39,455 bases of DNA from Sabulitectum sp964386635 (GTDB lineage Bacteria; Fermentibacterota; Fermentibacteria; Fermentibacterales; JCC-6). Shown here piece after piece: positions 6,352-15,431 of the stretch. The DNA is taken from NCBI GenBank assembly GCA_964386635.1, contig CAYLRO010000028.1, positions 1 through 39,455 of the forward strand. The letters run 5' to 3'. The notes beneath the pieces are model-generated. The model was not told where the DNA came from, ran no database searches, and saw only the letters and a program-made list of their open reading frames with translations. Position 1 is the stretch's first letter. Every line of letters begins with the position of its first letter. A program made the translations under genes and the position numbers.

Positions 6352-8700
6352 TCAGATGTAGGTAACCTTTTCGGCTCTTGTAACAGCCATCAGATCAGCT
6401 TCAAAGGGCTTAAGGTCTAAAGAGACCTCTATTGAATCCATTTCCGTGGCCATGCTGAGACTGTTCTCGCTCTTCCAGCGACGGGCCTCCTCTATGACAA
6501 GCAGAGCTTTGTTACCAAGCTTCAGAGCTTCCCGGTCCATGTAGTCCCTTTCAGGCCAGGGAGCAATGTGAATACTCTCATGGCTCTCGAAGGGCTTGAA
6601 TATCTCCAGGTAAAGCTCTTCCGTTATGTGAACCATGATTGGAGCAAAGAGCCGCAAAACCGTGTACAGAGCTGTATAGAGGGTGTGCTGTGCTGCTGCC
6701 TTTGCATCAGGATCTTCACCGTAGAGCCTGTTCTTTGCAATCTCCAGGTAATTGTCACAGAGAGCCTTCCAGAAGAAGGTCTCCGCTTCACGCATGCAAA
6801 CCGAGTACTCGTACTGCTGCATACCTGCTGTTGCCTTCTGCACTGTCTCTGTAAGCCTGCTGAGAAGCCATCTGTCAAATGGATGAAGCTTAACAGCTTT
6901 TTGCGGGTCGTAGCCCTCAAGCCTGCCTTCTGCAAACCTTGTTGCGTTCCAGAGCTTTGTTACCAGTCTGCGTCCTTCTCCCAGAACATCCTTGCTGAAC
7001 ACAACATCAGTTCCAAGCTTTGAAGAACATGCCCAGTAACGAAGCTCATCTGCAGAGAACTGCTCCAGAGCTGCCAAGGGGTCTCCTGCAACATTGCCCC
7101 TGCTCTTGGACATCTTCTGACGGTCGGGGTTCAGTGAGTGCCCGGAGATCATCACATCCTGCCATGGAATGCCGTCATCATGCAGCAGAGCCTTGGCTAT
7201 TGTGTAGAATGCCCATGTTCTGATGATATCGTGTGCCTGAGGTCTCAAGGCCATAGGGAAAACATTCTCCCGCTGGTCCTCCTCGCCCCACTTCATGTTG
7301 ATCTGAGGGGTAAGGGAACTTGTGGCCCAGGTATCCATCACATCGCTCTCCGGCTTGAAATCCGTGGAGCCGCAGCTGGGGCAGGGCTTCCCGGGGGAAT
7401 CCACCAGAGGATCCACCGGCAGACTTGATTCGTCTGCGAATATGGGAGTTTCGCACTTGCTGCAGAACCATACAGGAAAAGGAACACCGTAGAAACGCTG
7501 TCTTGAGATGCACCAGTCCCACTTAAGGTTTTCAACCCAGTGGTCGTATCTTACCTTGAAGTGCCCGGGATACCAGTTTATCTCGTTACCTTTTTCCAGT
7601 AGTTTATCCTTCACATCCAGAACACGGATGAACCACTGACGGTTAACCAGGTACTCCAGGGGCGTACCACATCTTTCATGCACGTTAACTGCATGGGATA
7701 TGTCCTTACCGCCTTTGCGGTATCCTTCCTCATCAAGCTTCGCAACTATTACTTTACGGGCTTTCTTCCAGTACATTCCCTGAAGGAAACCTGTTTCCTC
7801 ATTCATATGACCACGGTTATCAAGAATTATCCGGAGATCAAGGTTGTACTGCCCCCACCACTCAATATCGGTTGTGTCGCCGAAGGTACAGCACATCACA
7901 ATGCCGGAGCCCTTGTCTATGGCAACTTTTTCATCAGCAAGTATTTCCACCTTCCTGTCATAGAGAGGCACAAGCACTTTCTGACCAATGAGATGCTTCC
8001 ATCTTTCGTCACCGGGATTTATAAACACAGCTACACAGGCGGGAATCAGCTCCGGTCTGGTGGTTGCTATGGGTATGGAGCCGCTGCCGTCAGCCAGTCT
8101 GAACTCAAGATCATGAAAGTGACTGGGAAACTCCTTGTCCTCAGTCTCTGCCTGAGCAACTGCTGTCTGGCACTCAGGGCACCAGAGCGTAGGTGCCTCC
8201 TTGCGGTAAACACGCTCCTTCTGTACAAGATCCAGGAAAGAGCGCTGACTGATACGCTGCACCCAGGGGTCGATGGTGGTATACATGAGAGACCAGTCGC
8301 AGCTGAATCCGAAGCTGTTCCACAGATCACGGAACTGCACCTCGGCATCCTTTGCCACCTCCAGGCAGAGTTTAACGAACTCACCCCTGGTCATATCCTG
8401 AGCTTTGACTTTCTTAACCTTCTCAGTAAATCTTTCACTTGGAAGTCCATTGTCATCAAAGCAGAAAGGGTAGAAAACCTCTTTCCCTGTCATTCTCTGG
8501 TAACGGGCGAGAACCTCAGCCTGAACGTAACTGAATATGTGCCCCATGTGGATCATGCCGCTCACTGTAGGCGGCGGTGTATCAATGGAGTAAACTTCTT
8601 TCCCTGAATCGGGATTGTATCTGTAAATACCTTCGTCTGCCCACTTCTTCTGCAGACGGGGTTCTGATTCCTTTGCCTTGTATCTCTTAGCCAGTGCCAT
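6352..8700 (-). CDS. valS: Valyl-tRNA synthetase, archaeal/Rickettsia-like form
   Basis: The 782-residue class I synthetase charges tRNA-Val. The HIGH-type motif is H-M-G-H at about residue 53, inside PPPTVSGMIHMGH, and KMSKS is near 530. The editing (CP1) region carries W-C-P-E-C-Q-T-A-V-A-Q-A-E, and a four-Cys zinc knuckle (F-C-S-K-C ... P-C-P-S-C-G) sits before the V-M-D-T-W-A-T-S-S segment. The wording PPPTVSG...F-D-D-N-G-L-P-S-E-R and the shorter length match archaeal and rickettsial ValRS better than the 880-950-residue bacterial form. The C-terminal coiled-coil arm of the bacterial type is missing. It is last in the phoH operon, five bases after glyQS, with GGAG upstream of its ATG. 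Confidence 0.93.
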   Translation of the reverse strand: MALAKRYKAKESEPRLQKKWADEGIYRYNPDSGKEVYSIDTPPPTVSGMIHMGHIFSYVQAEVLARYQRMTGKEVFYPFCFDDNGLPSERFTEKVKKVKAQDMTRGEFVKLCLEVAKDAEVQFRDLWNSFGFSCDWSLMYTTIDPWVQRISQRSFLDLVQKERVYRKEAPTLWCPECQTAVAQAETEDKEFPSHFHDLEFRLADGSGSIPIATTRPELIPACVAVFINPGDERWKHLIGQKVLVPLYDRKVEILADEKVAIDKGSGIVMCCTFGDTTDIEWWGQYNLDLRIILDNRGHMNEETGFLQGMYWKKARKVIVAKLDEEGYRKGGKDISHAVNVHERCGTPLEYLVNRQWFIRVLDVKDKLLEKGNEINWYPGHFKVRYDHWVENLKWDWCISRQRFYGVPFPVWFCSKCETPIFADESSLPVDPLVDSPGKPCPSCGSTDFKPESDVMDTWATSSLTPQINMKWGEEDQRENVFPMALRPQAHDIIRTWAFYTIAKALLHDDGIPWQDVMISGHSLNPDRQKMSKSRGNVAGDPLAALEQFSADELRYWACSSKLGTDVVFSKDVLGEGRRLVTKLWNATRFAEGRLEGYDPQKAVKLHPFDRWLLSRLTETVQKATAGMQQYEYSVCMREAETFFWKALCDNYLEIAKNRLYGEDPDAKAAAQHTLYTALYTVLRLFAPIMVHITEELYLEIFKPFESHESIHIAPWPERDYMDREALKLGNKALLVIEEARRWKSENSLSMATEMDSIEVSLDLKPFEADLMAVTRAEKVTYI

Positions 8701-8705
8701 TACCG

Positions 8706-10040
8706 CTACTCCTGTCTTTCCCAGCCAATAGTAATAAGCCGGGACATCACCTCAACGAGGCTATCTATATCAACCCTGATCTGCTCAAGTGAATCTCTGT
8801 CCCGAATAGTGACCTTCCGGTCCTCAAGACTGTCAAAATCAAAAGTGATGCAGTAGGGTGTACCTATCTCATCGTTTCTCCGGTATCTCTTGCCGATAGA
8901 GCCTGTTACATCAAACAGGACCGGCCAGTGAGGACGGAGGAGTTCCTCCACCTCACGAGCCTGCTCCATAAGCTTTTTGGACAGGGGAAGTATTGCCGCT
9001 TTTACCGGAGCGAGCTTCCTGTCCAGACCGAGAACGACCCTCTCTTTCCCATCAATCTCTTCCTCACGGTAGGCATCAAGAAGAATCATCAGGAATGTTC
9101 TTCCCAGACCGCCTGAGGTTTCAATGACGTAGGGTGTGATCTTCTTTCCGCTCTCCTTATCGAGAATCTTCAGGTCTTTACCGCTGCCCTCCATCTGAGC
9201 GGTAAGGTCATAATCAGTTCTGCTGGCAATGCCCTCAAGCTCACCGAAACCGTCTCCCCCTGCAAACGGGAACCGATACTCGATATCGGTACAGCCTGAA
9301 GCGTAATGGGCCAGTTCCTTTTTCTCATGAGGTCTCAGTCTCAGATTCTCTTTTCTTATTCCAAGAACATCCGTGTACCAGTCCAGCCTCTTCTGCACCC
9401 AGTACTCATACCACTTCTGCATCTCAGATGGATGTACGAAATATTCCATCTCCATCTGCTCGAATTCCCGGCTTCTGAATATGAAGTTGCGCACTGTTAT
9501 CTCGTTCCTGAATGCCTTTCCCGTCTGGGCTATTCCAAATGGAAGACTTCTTCTGGTTGAGGTAACGATGTTCTGGAACTGAGCGAAAATAGGCTGGCAG
9601 GTTTCAGGCCTCAGATAAACGATGGAACCCTCATCCTCAAGAGGTCCCATATATGTTTTAAACATCAGTCCGAAGTTTCTGGGCTCTGTGAGTTCACCGC
9701 CGCAGTTGGGGCATTTGTCGCCTTCAAGATGGTCTTCCCTGAACCTTGCATGACATGATTTGCAGTCTACAAGGGGATCATGAAAATTCTTCAGGTGTCC
9801 AGAGGCTTTCCACACATCGGTATGGGTGATGATAGCAGTATCCACACCGACAACATCTCCTCTGGAGCGAACCATCTCGTTCCACCACAGTTCGGTTATG
9901 TTTCTCTTCAGTTCCACTCCCAGTGGTCCGTAATCCCAGGCCGCCTGAAGCCCTCCGTGGATCTCTCCCGATTGATAGACGAATCCCAGCCTCTTAGAGA
10001 GAGAAATTACTTTTTTCATCAGGTCGTTAGTGGCCTGCAT
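8706..10040 (-). CDS. glyQS: Glycyl-tRNA synthetase (dimeric class II type)
   Basis: The 444-residue enzyme is a homodimeric-type GlyRS, not the alpha2beta2 form. It begins with the typical GFVYQSGEIHGG and A-W-D-Y-G-P-L-G. A Cys pair set (C-K-S-C ... C-P-N-C, residues about 93-115) resembles the zinc site of bacterial homologues. Motif 2 (K-A-F-R-N-E-I) and motif 3 (G-L-D-R-K-L-A-P-V-K-A) are present, as is the glycine-site segment L-R-P-E-T. The anticodon-binding domain occupies the last 100 residues. Its ATG lies inside the end of recO (14-base overlap), so translation is probably coupled. Length and motif order are normal. Confidence 0.95.
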   Translation of the reverse strand: MQATNDLMKKVISLSKRLGFVYQSGEIHGGLQAAWDYGPLGVELKRNITELWWNEMVRSRGDVVGVDTAIITHTDVWKASGHLKNFHDPLVDCKSCHARFREDHLEGDKCPNCGGELTEPRNFGLMFKTYMGPLEDEGSIVYLRPETCQPIFAQFQNIVTSTRRSLPFGIAQTGKAFRNEITVRNFIFRSREFEQMEMEYFVHPSEMQKWYEYWVQKRLDWYTDVLGIRKENLRLRPHEKKELAHYASGCTDIEYRFPFAGGDGFGELEGIASRTDYDLTAQMEGSGKDLKILDKESGKKITPYVIETSGGLGRTFLMILLDAYREEEIDGKERVVLGLDRKLAPVKAAILPLSKKLMEQAREVEELLRPHWPVLFDVTGSIGKRYRRNDEIGTPYCITFDFDSLEDRKVTIRDRDSLEQIRVDIDSLVEVMSRLITIGWERQE

Positions 10041-10782
10041 CTGACATCTCCTTCATTACTTTTTCTGACTTCATAAGCAACCGGCGCTCAAGATGCACCT
10101 GTGCATAATCTTTAAGCAGCGAATGGCACTGAATATAACCACCCTTCCAAAGGTTAACCCTGGAAAGGGTGTCCAGGTTTGTTGTCATTGCTCTGGAGAG
10201 AAAACTGACAATCCCGGATTTAATCGAAAAACCGCTCTCACCGCAGTTACCGCACAGCACTCCACCGGCAGCATGAGACCACAGAGGATCTGGTCCCAGG
10301 TCACCGTCACATGAGACACATCGGTCAGCCTGGTAACCGTGTCCTGAAAGCTGCAGCAGCCTGGCCACACCTCCGCAGACAACCGGCCAGGGAGACGCGC
10401 CGTTCTCAAGGAGGGTAAAAACTGACTGGACCAGCTGATAAACAGGGCCGGACGGTTCATTTCCATAATTTACAACAGCCAGTAGCCATTCTGTAAAAAG
10501 ACCAGCAGCGGCAAACGCAGCATAATCAGTTCGCAGATTCTCGTGGTGATGAATTATGGAAGCCTCTGTGGCTGTATCAAGCTCTCGTCCCTCACGCCTG
10601 GAAAGTTGAAGATCCACCTGACTGAACAGTTCCAGTCTGCCGAGAAACTTGCTTGCAGGCCGGAGGGCTCCTCTCGCCATTGCGGATATTCTTCCGAAAT
10701 CCAGCGAATACAGAGTCAGAATCAGGGAAGAGTCACTCCATCTCACCCGTCTGAGAACGAACGCAGGAGTGGAGGTTCTCAA
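10027..10782 (-). CDS. recO: DNA repair protein RecO
   Basis: The 251-residue protein fits RecO, the mediator that helps RecR load RecA on SSB-coated single strands. The N-terminal OB-fold (residues about 1-80) includes V-R-W-S-D-S-S-L-I-L-T-L-Y-S and A-M-A-R-G-A-L-R-P-A-S. A helical domain follows, with a zinc motif C-V-S-C ... C-G-N-C at about 155-180. It starts with TTG in the sequence TTGA shared with the end of the corC-like gene, and overlaps glyQS at its own end. recO next to glyQS and downstream of ybeY is a conserved order in several phyla, which supports the name. Confidence 0.9.
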   Translation of the reverse strand: MRTSTPAFVLRRVRWSDSSLILTLYSLDFGRISAMARGALRPASKFLGRLELFSQVDLQLSRREGRELDTATEASIIHHHENLRTDYAAFAAAGLFTEWLLAVVNYGNEPSGPVYQLVQSVFTLLENGASPWPVVCGGVARLLQLSGHGYQADRCVSCDGDLGPDPLWSHAAGGVLCGNCGESGFSIKSGIVSFLSRAMTTNLDTLSRVNLWKGGYIQCHSLLKDYAQVHLERRLLMKSEKVMKEMSDAGH

Positions 10783-11981
10783 TCGGTGTCTCCAGGAACC
10801 GGAGAAATCCTTATGAAAACGATCCTTTGACCGCTTACCTTCTCCACTGTGAACCGCCAGTTGTCTATGTCTGTTGCATCACCCGGTTCCGGAATCCTGC
10901 CCAGAGTGTGATATACAAGACCTCCAGCCGATTCGTAATCTTCGTCCTCCTCCAGGCTGGCCCCGAGAAGATCATTCAATTCGTCCATTGGAAGTCTGGC
11001 ATCGACTCTGTATGATCCGTCCCCAACAGTTCTCACCATTGGCGGTTCAGAGTCGTACTCGTCCCTTATTTCGCCGAACACCTCTTCAACAATGTCTTCC
11101 ATGGTAACTATTCCAGCCATACCACCGTACTCGTCAACCACCACAGCCATATGGATACTCTTCGTCTGAAACTCTGTAAACAACTCGTCTATCCGTTTGA
11201 ATTCAGGAACAAAATAGGCTTCCCGAAGTACCTTTTCCAGGTGGAATCCCTCTTCATCACCTGTTTCAACACCCAGGAGATCCTTTGCATAAAGCACCCC
11301 TGCGATATCATCAATGATTTTCCTGTAAACCGGGATCCGGCTTCTGCCGGCTTTTTTAACCTGATCCACTATGGACACGATATCATCAGACAATTCAATA
11401 CTGTCCACGTCTATTCTCGGTACCATAACTTCCCGAACTATCTTATCAGAAAAATCCAGTATGGAATCCACAAGCTCCTGTTCCTTCTCAAGCTCCTCCT
11501 GGTCTCCCTTCTCTCTGCGCTGTTCCAGCCAGAGGGTATCAGGAGGGGTATAAGCCCAGTCGTCTGAATCGTTGTCCTCTCTTCCCAGAAGAATTCTGGA
11601 CGGTATCCTGAACAACATGGTAAGAAGAGCCACAGGCACTCTGAAAGCCTGTGCTGCCTTCTGTTCCGGAAGTTTCTGCACGATCACAGGAGTAAGAAAC
11701 TCGGAAAGGGCAACAGCCAGAAGCGCAATGAGAGCAGACGGTGCCCAGGGAGTAAACAGAGCAAGACCTGTCTGCATGGCAGAACCTGCTCCTATCAGCA
11801 CCAGACCAGCTACACGTCCAAGCCATATAACTCTCAGCATCAGAGCTGCTTCCCTTCGTCTTTCAGAAGGATCACGCCCCTTGTTTACAACCAGAGCAGG
11901 AAGTGCAGTTCTTGAACCATTGGCGGAAGAGGCCAGAATTATACCCGAGGCAAGAATTATGAGACCGGTAAGGTTAATCAT
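10779..11981 (-). CDS. CNNM / CBS-pair / CorC-HlyC domain membrane protein
   Basis: The 400-residue protein has an N-terminal CNNM-type membrane domain (about residues 1-135, roughly three hydrophobic helices). A CBS pair follows (about 180-310), with M-V-P-R-I-D-V before it and VVDEYGGMAGIVTMEDIVEE in the second CBS. The C-terminal CorC/HlyC domain (about 315-395) has R-L-P-M-D-E-L-N and E-S-A-G-G-L-V. Such proteins are linked to Mg2+/Co2+ resistance or efflux; 'hemolysin' in older names is misleading. The CBS pair probably binds adenine nucleotides. It overlaps ybeY by ATGA, matching the common ybeY-corC pairing. Confidence 0.9.
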   Translation of the reverse strand: MINLTGLIILASGIILASSANGSRTALPALVVNKGRDPSERRREAALMLRVIWLGRVAGLVLIGAGSAMQTGLALFTPWAPSALIALLAVALSEFLTPVIVQKLPEQKAAQAFRVPVALLTMLFRIPSRILLGREDNDSDDWAYTPPDTLWLEQRREKGDQEELEKEQELVDSILDFSDKIVREVMVPRIDVDSIELSDDIVSIVDQVKKAGRSRIPVYRKIIDDIAGVLYAKDLLGVETGDEEGFHLEKVLREAYFVPEFKRIDELFTEFQTKSIHMAVVVDEYGGMAGIVTMEDIVEEVFGEIRDEYDSEPPMVRTVGDGSYRVDARLPMDELNDLLGASLEEDEDYESAGGLVYHTLGRIPEPGDATDIDNWRFTVEKVSGQRIVFIRISPVPGDTD

Positions 11982-12397
11982 CTTCCCGCCTCCTGAAGTG
12001 CATCCGCAACCAGTTCACCGGTCAGACGATTCATTTCCTCTGACTCCTCAGGTGTGTCATGACTTACACCGCAGAGATGAAGCCAGCCGTGGTACAGCCT
12101 TTCAAGCACCTCTTTCAGTGGAGGAGCAAGTCTGCCGTCGATATACACCACTCCTGCAGGGATATCATCCTCCGGGTTTGAAAGATCAAAGGTCAGTACA
12201 TCTGTAGGCCTGTCTATGTGTCTCCATTTCAAGTTGAGAAACCTCATTATCCCGGGATCGCAGATCACGAATTCAACCGGAGCAGGGATAGTTCTCTGTA
12301 TTATTTTCTCCAGACACATCAATTCTTCTGACGGGTTCTCAAGAATGATCTCAAGGGAAGGCATTCCAGGTTCTGCGGGAGGTTTTTCACTTTCCAT
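11978..12397 (-). CDS. ybeY: Endoribonuclease YbeY (rRNA maturation)
   Basis: The 139-residue protein has the family metal site H-x3-H-x5-H as HGWLHLCGVSH at about residues 102-112. This zinc-dependent endonuclease acts in 16S rRNA 3'-end processing and ribosome quality control. The upstream LKWRHIDRPTDVLTFDLS block is also diagnostic (R-x-x-D-x-P-T-D-V-L-S-F in most homologues). The usual Asp before the third His is Ser here (G-V-S-H rather than G-Y-D-H), which leaves the three His ligands intact. It overlaps pgpH by 11 bases and has no good Shine-Dalgarno site of its own, so it is probably translated by coupling. Confidence 0.93.
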   Translation of the reverse strand: MESEKPPAEPGMPSLEIILENPSEELMCLEKIIQRTIPAPVEFVICDPGIMRFLNLKWRHIDRPTDVLTFDLSNPEDDIPAGVVYIDGRLAPPLKEVLERLYHGWLHLCGVSHDTPEESEEMNRLTGELVADALQEAGR

Positions 12398-14432
12398 GGG
12401 GGTAGTTCTTCACCCTTTCATAGTCTAGGGTCCCAAGTATATCAAGAAATGCATGAGCTGTACGCCGTTGCATTGCCGGCGTGAAACTGCAGTCGTCAAG
12501 CTGACCTGATCTTGCTTTTTCATCTATGATTCTGGTTACTGTCTCCGCTTTCTCTTCATACGCTGCATTTTTACCCAGCCCGGTCACTGCTGACGATGCT
12601 GAATCGGCCAGCATGACAAGAGCCGCAACAACCGTCTGCGGTTTAAGACAGTTGTAATGATATATGCTTTCATCAAGCTCAGCTCCAGGCGGCAGCTCTC
12701 TCCTGGCTTTCTCCAGAAAAAATCTTACGCTGGAGTCTCCGTGATGCTGGCTGATTATGTCTCTTATGTCTGATGGCAGATGATGCTTCTTCGCCAGCTC
12801 AACTCCTTTGTATACATGACCAATGATAACCTTTGCACTCTCCCTGGGAGACATGTTCAGGTGAGGATTGTTCACATCGGGGTTTGATATGTTTTCAATA
12901 AACATTCCGGGACCGGCAAGTTTGCCGATATCGTGATAGATACCGCCGAGGTAAGCCAGTTTCGGGTCTTCTCCAAGAACTTCAGCTGCTTTTTCCGCCA
13001 TTGAAGCAACTACCTGTGAATGAACGTAAGTGCCGCCTGCCTGGGTTTTAAGAAGTTCCCGGAGAGGGTGCCCGTCGCTCTCCAGCCTCCAGTAAGTCAG
13101 AGGTGTCGCTACTCCGAACAGTATTTCCAGAGGATGGACAAGAACTCTCACCATTCCCGTTACCACAAGAGGAATTCCCGCAAGAAGCAGCCAGATCACA
13201 GGAGTAAATTCGCGACTTCCCGAACTGCCTGAGGCGGAGAGAAGAACAAACACCACTACAGAGGATAATGTTCCCAGAAGAAGAGCCTTGAACACACCGC
13301 TGTCGCTGAGATTTCTTATAAGCAGTGCAACGGTGCATGAGGGAATAAGCGAGAGGAAGTAGGTGGTCATGGGGTGTGGAGAATGCAGAGCGAACATGGC
13401 AGAGAACACACTTGCGAGAAACCATGAGAATTGCAGTGTTCCTGTTTTCATCCTGCTGTCAAAGAAGACAGAAGTTATACTGGTACCAAGCATTGTAAAG
13501 GTAAAAATTGATACATCTCTGATGCCGCTCCTTGAAAGAAGAACGGTAAAGAGAAGAGTTGCTCCCCATGCAGTGAAGAGCAGCAGAATTTCAGAAGCAG
13601 TGGTGAAAATTCTGAAACTGCTGCTGGCAATGTAGATAAATGCAAGCAGAAGAAGAAAAGCAGAAAGACCCAGTTTGGCCGCGATATGCTGAAGTATATC
13701 CTGATTGCCCTCCGGGGCAATAACCATTGCTTCCCAGCAGCGGCTTATCTCATCGGTGAACAATCCACCTGGAGGAAGTATCTCCTCACCTGTTGTAAAT
13801 TCTCTCTTTATCTCCGGGATAGCCGAGATCGCAGCACTGACAACACTGTCTCTGGCACTCTGGTCAATTGTGAGATCCGCTGTGATAAGGTTGGTTATCT
13901 GAGGAATTTTTACCTCTGGAATACCTCGTCTCTGCAAATCGAGCCGCATGCTTTCCCGGGCCTCCTGAACAGTGAAAAGCTCGGAAACATTCTCTTCCCG
14001 TTCATAGTGGATCACTGCCCGGCTTCCGGAATAGAAATTTCTGAGTTCCTCCATGTCCACAAGTCCTGTTTCATAGAGGGTTCTTACCCTGTCGCCAAAA
14101 TAGTCTGCTATTGCTTCCTGCTCAATGGCCGCCAGGATGATTTCCTCAATCTGACAGGATACTCTCTCAGAAACGGTAATGTCTCTGGCAAGGTAGACAG
14201 GAACAGTGGCTTCAATTTCCTCTGACATCTCATTGATTTCCGACTGACTGTAGGGAACGCTGAAATCGTGAACTGCAATAATTCCCTCTGGAACAGGCTC
14301 TCCAAGAAGCATGCTTCTGTCTGAAAGAGCTCCTCTGGAATCAAACCCTGCATAAAATCCGGCGAGCAGCACCAGACCAAGCAGCGATGAAAGGATAATC
14401 ATGGCATTGCTGCCTATTGCGCGTTTCTTCAC
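12387..14432 (-). CDS. pgpH: 7TM-HD phosphohydrolase, PgpH-type c-di-AMP phosphodiesterase
   Basis: The 681-residue membrane protein follows the PgpH/YqfF layout. There is an N-terminal anchor (residues about 10-30), an extracytoplasmic 7TMR-HDED domain (about 35-250), seven hydrophobic helices (about 255-445) and a cytoplasmic HD domain (about 465-650). The metal motif is Y-H-D-I-G-K near residue 498, followed by H-x-x-x-S-P-R-E-S-A and I-I-S-Q-H-H-G-D. Characterised homologues hydrolyse cyclic di-AMP. The start is GTG, in GTGA shared with the end of phoH. Its place between phoH and ybeY is strongly conserved. No diadenylate cyclase is present in this window. Confidence 0.92.
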   Translation of the reverse strand: MKKRAIGSNAMIILSSLLGLVLLAGFYAGFDSRGALSDRSMLLGEPVPEGIIAVHDFSVPYSQSEINEMSEEIEATVPVYLARDITVSERVSCQIEEIILAAIEQEAIADYFGDRVRTLYETGLVDMEELRNFYSGSRAVIHYEREENVSELFTVQEARESMRLDLQRRGIPEVKIPQITNLITADLTIDQSARDSVVSAAISAIPEIKREFTTGEEILPPGGLFTDEISRCWEAMVIAPEGNQDILQHIAAKLGLSAFLLLLAFIYIASSSFRIFTTASEILLLFTAWGATLLFTVLLSRSGIRDVSIFTFTMLGTSITSVFFDSRMKTGTLQFSWFLASVFSAMFALHSPHPMTTYFLSLIPSCTVALLIRNLSDSGVFKALLLGTLSSVVVFVLLSASGSSGSREFTPVIWLLLAGIPLVVTGMVRVLVHPLEILFGVATPLTYWRLESDGHPLRELLKTQAGGTYVHSQVVASMAEKAAEVLGEDPKLAYLGGIYHDIGKLAGPGMFIENISNPDVNNPHLNMSPRESAKVIIGHVYKGVELAKKHHLPSDIRDIISQHHGDSSVRFFLEKARRELPPGAELDESIYHYNCLKPQTVVAALVMLADSASSAVTGLGKNAAYEEKAETVTRIIDEKARSGQLDDCSFTPAMQRRTAHAFLDILGTLDYERVKNYPHGK

Positions 14433-15367
14433 CGGTTATCCTCTCTGGAAAATGCTTCGATAATTCTCTGCACCAGAGGATGTCTTACCACATCATCCTG
14501 GTCAAGATGTATGAATCCGATCCCCTTGACGTTCTTCAGTATCTTTGCAACCTGCACAAGCCCTGATTTTTCCCTGGGCTTCAAATCGATCTGGGTCACA
14601 TCGCCTGTTACAACAAGCCTTGAACCGTATCCCATTCTTGTCAAAAACATCTTCAGCTGGGTAAGAGTTGTGTTCTGTGCCTCATCAAGGATAACAAACG
14701 CATTGTTAAGAGTTCTTCCCCGCATATATGCAAGAGGAGCCACCTCAATAATTCTGCTTTCCATATACTTCTGCACTCTTGAAGGAGTAAGAGTGTCATT
14801 CAGAGCATCATAGATAGGTCTGAGATACGGATCTATCTTCTGCTGCAGATCCCCCGGGAGAAAACCCAGATTCTCTCCTGCTTCAACAGCGGGTCTAGTG
14901 AGTATTATCCTCTCCACTCTGTTATCCCTCAGGGCGGATACAGCAGCGGCAACAGCAAGAAATGTCTTGCCTGTGCCGGCAGGTCCAATTGAAAATACAA
15001 GTTCACTGAGGATCATTGCCCGAATGTAGGCTTCCTGGCCGGGCGTTCTGGGAATAATCTTTCCAGCTCTCCCGGGAACGTTGAACATGAGCCCTTCAGC
15101 CCTCATCTCCGGAAACTCCAGGGCTTTTGTCAGTGAACTCCTGGATACTTTTCCGTTGGCCTGAACATGTACAAGAAGCCTTTCCGTTACCGCCTGAGCC
15201 CTGTCAAGAGATGGTCTCTCCCCTGTATAGACAAGATTTCCATTACGGTAAACAGCGGCTACGCCCAGTACCCGGCAGATCTCGCGAAGATTGGCATCCC
15301 CCGGCCCAAGGAGAAGACCTGCATCCTTTGCTGTGAGAGGAATTCTGCGACTGTCCATTTTTTTCAT
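14429..15367 (-). CDS. phoH: PhoH family ATPase
   Basis: The 312-residue protein is a PhoH/YbeZ P-loop ATPase. Walker A is G-P-A-G-T-G-K-T at about residues 127-134, and Walker B is F-V-I-L-D-E-A-Q-N at about 225. R-P-A-V-E-A-G-E-N-L-G-F-L-P-G-D and T-G-D-V-T-Q-I-D are standard family blocks. The first 100 residues form a small KH-like domain (L-L-L-G-P-G-D-A-N-L-R). The family is tied to RNA metabolism and phosphate stress, and its usual partner YbeY is encoded two genes downstream. It is the first gene of a seven-gene overlapping operon. A terminator-like hairpin sits only 17 bases before its ATG. Confidence 0.93.
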   Translation of the reverse strand: MKKMDSRRIPLTAKDAGLLLGPGDANLREICRVLGVAAVYRNGNLVYTGERPSLDRAQAVTERLLVHVQANGKVSRSSLTKALEFPEMRAEGLMFNVPGRAGKIIPRTPGQEAYIRAMILSELVFSIGPAGTGKTFLAVAAAVSALRDNRVERIILTRPAVEAGENLGFLPGDLQQKIDPYLRPIYDALNDTLTPSRVQKYMESRIIEVAPLAYMRGRTLNNAFVILDEAQNTTLTQLKMFLTRMGYGSRLVVTGDVTQIDLKPREKSGLVQVAKILKNVKGIGFIHLDQDDVVRHPLVQRIIEAFSREDNR

Positions 15368-15375
15368 AGTGCCCT

Positions 15376-15412
15376 AATATAAAGAACTCCCCGCCATACA
15401 GACGGGGAGTTC
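15376..15412 (-). terminator. Hairpin terminator/attenuator between LysM gene and phoH
   Basis: A perfect ten-base-pair stem (15384-15393 with 15403-15412) with a nine-base loop lies between the LysM stop and the phoH start. Reading on the minus strand it is followed by TTTATATTA, a weak T tract. It can end the lipoprotein-LysM transcript. Because it abuts the phoH ribosome site, it may also act as a read-through or attenuation element for the phoH operon. Confidence 0.75.
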
Positions 15413-15431
15413 AAATATTCAGCTGTATCTA

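Noticed and set aside
7678..8607. Open frame of about 309 codons opposite valS
   Set aside because: It is antisense to a well-supported synthetase gene, has a low-complexity Cys/His/Leu-rich composition and no ribosome site; it is a shadow of valS codon use.
13686..14225. Open frame opposite pgpH
   Set aside because: It is antisense to the extracytoplasmic domain of PgpH and has no start context or family resemblance.
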